DNA of 14,628 bases from Anaerolineae bacterium (GTDB lineage Bacteria; Chloroflexota; Anaerolineae; B4-G1). The position numbers were made by a program, and so were the translations under genes. The stretch spans positions 1 to 14,628 of the forward strand of contig JAUWOI010000048.1 of NCBI GenBank assembly GCA_030612185.1. Reading direction: 5' to 3'. This document shows, in pieces, positions 1 through 5,096 of the stretch (positions within the stretch are counted from its first letter, which is position 1; each line of letters begins with the position of its first letter). The notes under the pieces are model-generated. The model worked only from the letters and a program-made list of their open reading frames with translations. It was not told the DNA's origin and did no database searches.

Positions 1-1
1 C

Positions 2-2587
2 GAGGACATCCTGGCCCTCTCCGACCCGCCCTACTACACCGCCTGCCCCAACCCCTTCCTGCCCGAGATCGTCGTCCGCTGGCAAGCCGAGCGCGCCCAC
101 CTGCGCGAAGAACTGGGCCTGCCCGATGACAGCGAGGATAACGGAAATTTGGGATTTGGGATTGGGGATTCGGAACCCGTGTACCACCGCGAGCCTTTCG
201 CCGCCGACGTGAGCGAGGGCAAGAACGACCCTATCTACAACGCCCACTCCTACCACACCAAAGTGCCCCACAAAGCCATCATGCGCTACATCCTGCACTA
301 CACCGACCCTGGAGACATTGTCTTTGACGGCTTCTGTGGCACCGGCATGACCGGCGTGGCGGCCCAACTCTGCGGCGACAAGGGGACAGTAGAGAGCCTG
401 GGTTATCGGGTGAGAGACGACGGCACAGTTTTGAATGCACAGGATCAAGCCATCTCTTGCCTGGGGGCACGCAAGCCTGTACTGGTAGATCTATCCCCTG
501 CTGCCACGTTCATCGCCTACAACTACAACACCCCGGTAGACATGGTCGTCTATGAGCGCGAGGCCCGTCGCATCCTGCAAGAGGTGGAAGATGAATACGG
601 CTGGATGTACGCGACAACGCACACCGATGGCAAAGCAAAGGGAGTAACGGAATATACAGTGTGGTCAACTATATTCTTATGCCCCAACTGTGGGGGAGAC
701 ATAATCTTCTGGGGAATCACCAAAGCAGAGAATGACTACAAATGTCCACACTGTGGCGTAGTGTCAAGCCGGATTGAACTCGAATACTCGAGGAAGGCAG
801 TCTATGACACAGTGACAAATGAAGTGGTGACCAAATACAGGCGGGTTCCAGTTGAGATTTCGTACAAGGTCGGAAAGAAGCGTCACCGAAAAACACCAAG
901 TCAGGATGATATCGAGCTACTCGAGAGCGTTGAAGAAAGAATTCCGACAAACTGGTTCCCCAAAGAACTGATGCTTTTCAGGGGAGAAAAGTGGGGTGAC
1001 ACTTGGCGTGCAGGCTATCACCTTGGCTATACTCGAGTGTACGACTTCTACTTTGAGCGAGTGCTTGAATCTCTTTCAGATTTTCGGCACAAAGCCACAA
1101 GTTATCCAAGACAGTTGCAGAATCGGCTCTGGTATCTTCTGACCTCAGTGGCGTTTGCAGCGACTCACCTGTACAAGTACAGAACGGCCGGAGGAGGTCA
1201 GCCTGCTGGCAATAATCTGTACATTCCCGCGCTCATAAAAGAGCAAAACGTTTTTTCCGCACTCCGGCGCAAGATGAGACAGATACTCTCTGGCGAAAGA
1301 GCCAAAAGAGGCTTCTCGCGTTCCTCAATCGTAACTACCCAATCAACTACTGCTTTGCCCAACCTTAGTGATTCCTCTGTGGATTATGTATTTATTGATC
1401 CGCCGTTTGGCTCAAATATTATGTATTCAGAGAGTAACTTCCTCTGGGAATCGTGGCTAAAGATCTGTACTTGCCAAGCGCCGGAGGCAATAGTCAATAC
1501 TACACAAGGAAAGCAAATCAGTGAGTACCAAAACCTAATGCACGCTTGCTTTCTGGAAATGTATCGAGTGCTTAAGCCTGGAAGGTGGATGACCGTTGAG
1601 TTCCACAATTCGCAGAATGCCATCTGGAACGCGATACAGGAGGCAGTTCTCCGAGCAGGTTTCGTAGTTGCAGATGTGCGAACCCTGGACAAGAAGCAGA
1701 AAACCTTCAAGCAAGTTACCGCTGCGGGTACCGTCAAGCAAGATCTGATTATCTCAGCATACAAGCCCCGCACTGGCTTCGAGCGCCGCTTCCTGGCGCA
1801 AGCCGGGACTGAGGAAGGAGCGTGGACTTTCGCCCGGCAGCACCTGGACAAACTGCCCATCGTCGTCGAGCAGGACGGCGCACTGGAGGTCGTCGCCGAG
1901 CGGCAGGCCTACCTGCTCTACGACTGTATGGTCGCCTTCCATATCCAGCGTGGCTTTAGCGTGCCGCTGGGCGCCGCCGAGTTCTACGCCGGGCTCGAGC
2001 AGCGCTTCCCGGAGCGGGACGGGATGTATTTTCTGTCCCACCAGGTCACCGAGTACGACCGGCGGCGGATGCAGGTCAGCAAGGTGGTGCAACTTGCCCT
2101 CTTCGTCACTGACGAGAAATCGGCCATCCAATGGCTGCGCCGCGAACTGGACCCATCCACTGGCTCCGGCCCCCAGACGTATCAAGACCTCCAGCCCAAG
2201 TTCCTGCGCGAGTTGCACCAGGCCCGCCACGAGGCCCTGCCGGAACTGAGCGATGTACTGGCCCAGAACTTTCTCAAGGACGAGTTGGACCGCTGGTACG
2301 TGCCCGACCCAGGCCACCAGGAGGATCTGGAGAAGCTGCGCGAGCGGTCGCTGCTGCGCGAGTTCCAGGAGTACGCCGAGGGCAAGGGTCGGCTGAAGGT
2401 GTTCCGCACGGAGGCGGTGCGAGCCGGCTTCAAGCATGCCTGGCACGAACGTGACTACCGCCTCATCGTCAAGGTGGCGGAGCGGCTGAGGCCATCAGTG
2501 TTGCAGGAGGACGCGGGGCTGCTGATGTACTACGACAACGCGCTGATGCGGGCGGAGTCGGAGTCGGAGCAGGGGCAGTTGTTGTAG
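2..2587 (+). CDS. Amino-DNA methyltransferase with zinc ribbon, 5' end cut by window
   Basis: Predicted S-adenosylmethionine-dependent N6-adenine or N4-cytosine methyltransferase, probably the host-marking enzyme of a defence island. The frame is open back to base 2, so the gene starts outside the window; 861 codons are visible. A TTG at 149 opens a shorter reading but lies inside a tandem repeat, and conserved sequence (DPPYY, visible residues 8-12) lies upstream of it. In visible numbering: SAM-binding motif FDGFCGTG at 108-115, a CxxC...CxxC zinc ribbon at C227/C230/C248/C251, and the catalytic-type motif DPPF at 466-469. About 265 further residues follow the catalytic domain (from about residue 597), rich in charged helices and probably used for DNA or partner binding. 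The stretch from about 640 to 1750 is visibly lower in GC than both flanks, as if the central part had been exchanged. Family assignment is firm; target base and specificity cannot be read from sequence. Confidence 0.9.
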   Translation, partial: EDILALSDPPYYTACPNPFLPEIVVRWQAERAHLREELGLPDDSEDNGNLGFGIGDSEPVYHREPFAADVSEGKNDPIYNAHSYHTKVPHKAIMRYILHYTDPGDIVFDGFCGTGMTGVAAQLCGDKGTVESLGYRVRDDGTVLNAQDQAISCLGARKPVLVDLSPAATFIAYNYNTPVDMVVYEREARRILQEVEDEYGWMYATTHTDGKAKGVTEYTVWSTIFLCPNCGGDIIFWGITKAENDYKCPHCGVVSSRIELEYSRKAVYDTVTNEVVTKYRRVPVEISYKVGKKRHRKTPSQDDIELLESVEERIPTNWFPKELMLFRGEKWGDTWRAGYHLGYTRVYDFYFERVLESLSDFRHKATSYPRQLQNRLWYLLTSVAFAATHLYKYRTAGGGQPAGNNLYIPALIKEQNVFSALRRKMRQILSGERAKRGFSRSSIVTTQSTTALPNLSDSSVDYVFIDPPFGSNIMYSESNFLWESWLKICTCQAPEAIVNTTQGKQISEYQNLMHACFLEMYRVLKPGRWMTVEFHNSQNAIWNAIQEAVLRAGFVVADVRTLDKKQKTFKQVTAAGTVKQDLIISAYKPRTGFERRFLAQAGTEEGAWTFARQHLDKLPIVVEQDGALEVVAERQAYLLYDCMVAFHIQRGFSVPLGAAEFYAGLEQRFPERDGMYFLSHQVTEYDRRRMQVSKVVQLALFVTDEKSAIQWLRRELDPSTGSGPQTYQDLQPKFLRELHQARHEALPELSDVLAQNFLKDELDRWYVPDPGHQEDLEKLRERSLLREFQEYAEGKGRLKVFRTEAVRAGFKHAWHERDYRLIVKVAERLRPSVLQEDAGLLMYYDNALMRAESESEQGQLL
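146..173 (+). repeat. Heptamer tandem repeat (GGATTTG type), in frame inside the methyltransferase
   Basis: Four imperfect 7-base units (aatttgg, gatttgg, gattggg, gattcgg) run end to end. They are read as a glycine-rich linker, NLGFGIGDSE, between the DPPYY segment and the conserved YHREPF block. The array does not break the frame. It looks like an interspersed heptamer array that landed in, or expanded within, a permissive loop. A TTG inside it creates a false start codon. Confidence 0.75.
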
Positions 2588-2643
2588 AGACTTCCGTCGC
2601 AAGGTGATGGGATTCTGTTGTGCGCCGTTCAGCATACATCTTT

Positions 2644-2648
2644 GGAGG
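2644..2648 (+). promoter_or_regulatory. Ribosome-binding site that sets the CAP-protein start
   Basis: GGAGG lies 8 bases before the ATG at 2657. The longer reading, from TTG at 2618, has no such site and would place 13 polar residues ahead of the signal peptide. The ATG is therefore preferred. Confidence 0.75.
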
Positions 2649-2656
2649 TCCTGGAA

Positions 2657-3739
2657 ATGTACCCCAGAAATCCCTTCCCACGGCTTGTAGCAAGTATCGT
2701 GACAGGCACGTTGATGCTGATGCTGGGTCTATGGGTGCTTCCGGAAGGGGTCAGCTCAGAGCAAACATCACCATCCATGGAGGTGCTCACACAGTTACAA
2801 GCCACTGATACCTTTACCACATTCTTGCCGATTGTCTTCAAACCTCCTTCTCCGCCACCAGAGGACTGGCTGGGGGCCGTGAATTGTTATCGTGCGCTGG
2901 CGAAACTGCCACCGGTCACCGAAAATGCGACCTACAGCACGGGGGACTGGTATCACGCCCGCTACATGGTCAAGAACGATTACCTGGGTCACGACGAGAA
3001 TTCGGCAAACCCGTGGTACACACCGGAGGGCGTACAGGCAGCAGCCAGCAGTAACCTGATGGTCTCTTCCGATGTCAACGCCACTGATCTGGAGGCCATC
3101 AACACGTGGGTGCAGGCGCCTTTCCACGGAATTGGCATGATCGATCCGGCGTTGCGCGAGGTTGGCTTTGGTAGCTACCGAGAGAGCATCGGCTGGTATC
3201 GGATGGGCGCAGCCCTTGACGTCATTCGTGGACTAGGAAGCATTTCTCCCACCATTACCTTCCCGATTTACTTCCCAGGAGATGGCAAGTATATGCCTGT
3301 GTTGGAGCATTGGGGAGAGTATCCCGACCCCTTGTCCAGTTGTCCGGGCTATACTGCTCCCAGCGGGTCACCGATCATACTGCAAATCGGCAGCGGCGAT
3401 CAGACACCCAACGTCACCTCCTCGTCGTTACTGGAGAACGGCGTAGCGCGTGAGCATTGCGTGTTCGATGAGACAAACTACGCTAACTCCGATAACAGCG
3501 CTCAATCACTGGGACGCAGTATTCTCAATAGCAGAGATGCCATTGTCATCATGCCGCGTGAGCCCCTGGTGTCGGGAGCGAGGTACACCGTCTCGATCAC
3601 CGTCAACGGCACCAAGTATACCTGGTCATTCACGGCGCTGAATCCATCGGAAATGAGCACGAGTGTCCTCCCATCGTTCTTTCAGATTGGAACGCATGCC
3701 TGGCTTTCTGTGCCGACCACACGTTCTAGCCGGAACTGA
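2657..3739 (+). CDS. Secreted CAP-domain (SCP-like) protein with C-terminal beta domain
   Basis: Predicted exported protein of 360 residues. The start at ATG 2657 gives a clean Sec signal peptide: a basic start, a hydrophobic core at about residues 10-28, then VSSEQ. A short linker follows with FLPIVFK (56-62) and a proline run, a pattern common after signal peptides in Chloroflexota surface proteins. The CAP domain starts near residue 72. It shows YHARYMV (99-105), LGH ending at H112, and an APFHGIGM block with H157, the usual cavity histidines of the family. Residues about 236-325 look like an Ig-like beta-sandwich (GARYTVSITV...WSFTA). CAP proteins are extracellular, with binding or hydrolytic roles that vary. 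There is no obvious link to DNA defence, so this is probably cargo. The last residues (SSRN) are read out of frame through a methyltransferase-like fragment, so the original C-terminus may have been lost. Confidence 0.82.
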   Translation: MYPRNPFPRLVASIVTGTLMLMLGLWVLPEGVSSEQTSPSMEVLTQLQATDTFTTFLPIVFKPPSPPPEDWLGAVNCYRALAKLPPVTENATYSTGDWYHARYMVKNDYLGHDENSANPWYTPEGVQAAASSNLMVSSDVNATDLEAINTWVQAPFHGIGMIDPALREVGFGSYRESIGWYRMGAALDVIRGLGSISPTITFPIYFPGDGKYMPVLEHWGEYPDPLSSCPGYTAPSGSPIILQIGSGDQTPNVTSSSLLENGVAREHCVFDETNYANSDNSAQSLGRSILNSRDAIVIMPREPLVSGARYTVSITVNGTKYTWSFTALNPSEMSTSVLPSFFQIGTHAWLSVPTTRSSRN

Positions 3740-3768
3740 GCGACACGCTGGTGAAGAACTTGCTCTAA
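3730..3768 (+). pseudogene. Fragment matching an internal part of the methyltransferase gene
   Basis: The reading PELSDTLVKNLL-stop matches PELSDVLAQNFLK of the methyltransferase at 2240-2278 in the same codon phase. I count 29 of 39 bases identical, including the first 14 in a row. A stop codon directly precedes it in this frame, so it is a scrap, not a gene. It overlaps the end of the CAP gene in another frame. It probably marks the 3' end of a second, deleted methyltransferase-like gene, or the footprint of a duplication that brought in the CAP gene. A shared short motif by chance is less likely but possible. Confidence 0.55.
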
Positions 3769-3769
3769 G

Positions 3770-3797
3770 TTGACAAGTGGTGTTTTGTGTATAGAAT
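3770..3797 (+). promoter_or_regulatory. Sigma-70-type promoter before the AbiEi-like regulator
   Basis: A perfect -35 TTGACA (3770-3775), a 16-base spacer and TAGAAT (3792-3797, five of six consensus bases) are seen. Transcription would begin near 3804. That is downstream of the ATG at 3798, so that codon is unlikely to start translation. The inverted repeat at 3782-3830 covers the -10 box and the likely start site. Confidence 0.6.
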
Positions 3798-3830
3798 ATG
3801 ACTCAAATCAACCTTTTCTATGCACAAAAC
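3782..3830. promoter_or_regulatory. 15-bp inverted repeat, candidate operator for the AbiEi-like protein
   Basis: Left arm 3782-3796 (gttttgtgtatagaa) and right arm 3816-3830 (ttctatgcacaaaac) match at 14 of 15 positions, the odd pair being G-T, with 19 bases between them. The arms flank the predicted transcription start and the left arm holds most of the -10 box. AbiEi antitoxins are known to repress their own promoters through inverted repeats, so this is a good candidate autoregulatory site. It could also form a hairpin in the transcript leader. Confidence 0.6.
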
Positions 3831-3893
3831 CTTATGGATAGCCCTTCGGCAGAGTCTGTCCCGATCAAAGTCGAGGGGCTCAGGACAAGCTCT

Positions 3894-4712
3894 ATGGCCA
3901 GTAAAACCCTCGGCTCGACCAGTGCCCGGCTGCTCACGGTGCTGGCCGAAGATAACCGCACCATCTTTTCCGTCGCCGACGCCCAGGAGGTTCTGGGCAG
4001 CAGTTACGACGCGACCCTGAAGACCTTGCGCCGGCTCACCCGCGCCGGCTGGCTGGTCCGCCTCACGGCCGGCCGTTACGCCATCGTGCCGCTGTCGTCG
4101 GGCGAAGAAGCGACTCCCCAGGTCAACCGCTATATTATCGCCCGCGAGTTGTTGGGAGAAACCTCCTACTACGTCTCCCACGAAAGTGCGATGGACGTCC
4201 ACAACATGCTCACCCGTCCAGTCACGACCGTTATAGTCACCACTCCCCGGCGACTGACAGACCGCGAGATCCTGGGCGTGCCCTATCGCTTCGTCTACGC
4301 GCCTCCATCGGCGCTGTGGGGCTGCGAACCGGTCTGGGTGACACCTTACGAGCAAGTGACCGTCAGTGATTTGGAGAAGACTATCCTTGATGGCCTGGCC
4401 CGCCCCGACCTGTGCGCTGGAGTTGGTCAGGTTGCCACTGGTCTGTGGATACGCCAGGATGATTTTGACTGGGACAGGCTGGCTGACTATGCCCAGAGGC
4501 TAGGCCGTCGTTCCGTGGCTCAACGATTGGGCTACCTGCTGGAGCTCTATGGGCTGGACACACCGGTGCTGATCGAAACGTTACAAGAGATGGTCGGCGA
4601 CAATTACACTCGGCTCGATCTGCTGTTGCCCGACGAAGGCCCAACCATGGCCCGCTGGCGACTGCGGCTCAACCTGGAGCCGGAGGCGTTGCAGGCCATT
4701 GTCAGGACATAG
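3894..4712 (+). CDS. AbiEi-family winged-helix regulator/antitoxin (COG5340-like), no toxin partner
   Basis: Predicted DNA-binding repressor of the AbiEi antitoxin family, 272 residues from this start. A winged helix-turn-helix fills about residues 5-65 (LLTVLAEDNRTIFSVADAQE, then YDATLKTLRRLTRAGWLVRL and GRYAIVP). It is followed by the family core domain, with SYYVSHESAMDVH, VTPYEQVTVSDLEKTILDGL and a helical C-terminus. The frame also opens at ATG 3798, but a promoter and inverted repeat overlap that codon and the extra 32 residues are not conserved-looking. ATG 3894 has AGGA 8 bases upstream and starts just before the winged helix, so I prefer it; ATG 3834 is a third option. AbiEi normally precedes and neutralises the AbiEii nucleotidyltransferase toxin. 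No such gene follows, so this is an orphan antitoxin that may now regulate the downstream genes. Confidence 0.83.
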   Translation: MASKTLGSTSARLLTVLAEDNRTIFSVADAQEVLGSSYDATLKTLRRLTRAGWLVRLTAGRYAIVPLSSGEEATPQVNRYIIARELLGETSYYVSHESAMDVHNMLTRPVTTVIVTTPRRLTDREILGVPYRFVYAPPSALWGCEPVWVTPYEQVTVSDLEKTILDGLARPDLCAGVGQVATGLWIRQDDFDWDRLADYAQRLGRRSVAQRLGYLLELYGLDTPVLIETLQEMVGDNYTRLDLLLPDEGPTMARWRLRLNLEPEALQAIVRT

Positions 4713-4716
4713 CGAT

Positions 4717-4791
4717 GATACCGATCTGCCGCACCTCGACACGGTCATCCGCGAGACGAATCGGTGGTTGCGGCGGAGTGGGCTGGCGTAG
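4717..4791 (+). pseudogene. Short coding remnant (C-terminal scrap) after the AbiEi-like gene
   Basis: In frame with a TAG at 4789 the sequence reads DTDLPHLDTVIRETNRWLRR and then SGLA-stop. Its third codon positions are mostly G or C, as in the real genes nearby, and it forms a plausible amphipathic helix. It has no start codon or ribosome-binding site and emerges from the end of the AbiEi-like gene. Its position fits the tail of a deleted AbiEii toxin, but the peptide is too short for me to name the family. Confidence 0.3.
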
Positions 4792-4811
4792 GCGAGAGCG
4801 TTATGAGTGAG

Positions 4812-4817
4812 AGGAGG
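4812..4817 (+). promoter_or_regulatory. Strong ribosome-binding site of the WYL-like gene
   Basis: A full AGGAGG lies 5 bases before ATG 4823. It is the best site in the window and supports real translation of this very short gene. Confidence 0.8.
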
Positions 4818-4822
4818 CATCA

Positions 4823-5074
4823 ATGAGCATCAAACAGACCATTGCATCTGCCGGCCGCAATCGCCACACGATTATCCTCACTGCTCGGGAGAAAGATGGC
4901 AGCATTGAGACACGAGAAGCAGAGCCGTATAGCTATCGCTTTGAGAAAGGCCGCCAGTACTTATATTGCTACGACATTCTCAAGCAGGACATCCGCAAAT
5001 TCCTCGTCTCGAATATTGTCTCCGTCAAAGAAACCAATAATACCTTCATGCCAAGGTGGCCCGTAGAGGTATGA
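4823..5074 (+). CDS. Stand-alone WYL-domain-like small protein, 83 residues
   Basis: Small protein resembling a single WYL domain without the usual DNA-binding part. It shows the expected order: RHTIILTAREKDGSIETREA (first strands), EPYSYRFEKGRQYLYCYDIL (the strand region where WYL proteins carry their signature, here LYCYD), then IRKFLVSNIVSVKETNNTF (the 'IRxFxxxxI' segment). WYL domains are SH3-like folds that bind nucleic acid or small ligands and often regulate defence loci (CapW, BrxR), but those carry a helix-turn-helix that is absent here. The gene lies 22 bases before the OLD-family gene and shares its lower GC, so the two probably form one operon. It may sense a ligand or bind the nuclease. 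The WYL call rests on pattern recognition, not a search. Confidence 0.68.
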   Translation: MSIKQTIASAGRNRHTIILTAREKDGSIETREAEPYSYRFEKGRQYLYCYDILKQDIRKFLVSNIVSVKETNNTFMPRWPVEV

Positions 5075-5085
5075 GACCTATAACT

Positions 5086-5091
5086 GGGAGG
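5086..5091 (+). promoter_or_regulatory. Ribosome-binding site supporting the GTG start of the OLD-family gene
   Basis: GGGAGG lies 5 bases before the GTG at 5097. It confirms the non-ATG start, which leaves the N-terminal strand IITSVYVENFR intact, as in related ATPases. Confidence 0.75.
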
Positions 5092-5096
5092 CCGTC

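Noticed and set aside
1754..2446. Antisense frame of 230 codons opposite the methyltransferase 3' part
   Set aside because: It mirrors a GC-rich coding region, has no ribosome-binding site or recognisable domain, and the + strand product is clearly real.
149..2587. Methyltransferase starting at TTG 149
   Set aside because: The frame is open to the left edge and carries a conserved-looking DPPYYTACPNPF block upstream; the TTG lies in a tandem repeat and has no ribosome-binding site.
2618..2656. TTG 2618 as start of the CAP gene
   Set aside because: The ATG at 2657 has GGAGG at good spacing and starts directly with a signal peptide.
3765..4355. Antisense frame of 196 codons opposite the AbiEi-like gene
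   Set aside because: The + strand reading has a clear winged-helix and family core; the antisense reading shows no domain.
4715..4810. A 31-codon ORF from ATG 4715
   Set aside because: Arginine/glycine-rich reading with poor codon bias and no ribosome-binding site; the frame one base set over, ending at 4791, looks more coding-like.
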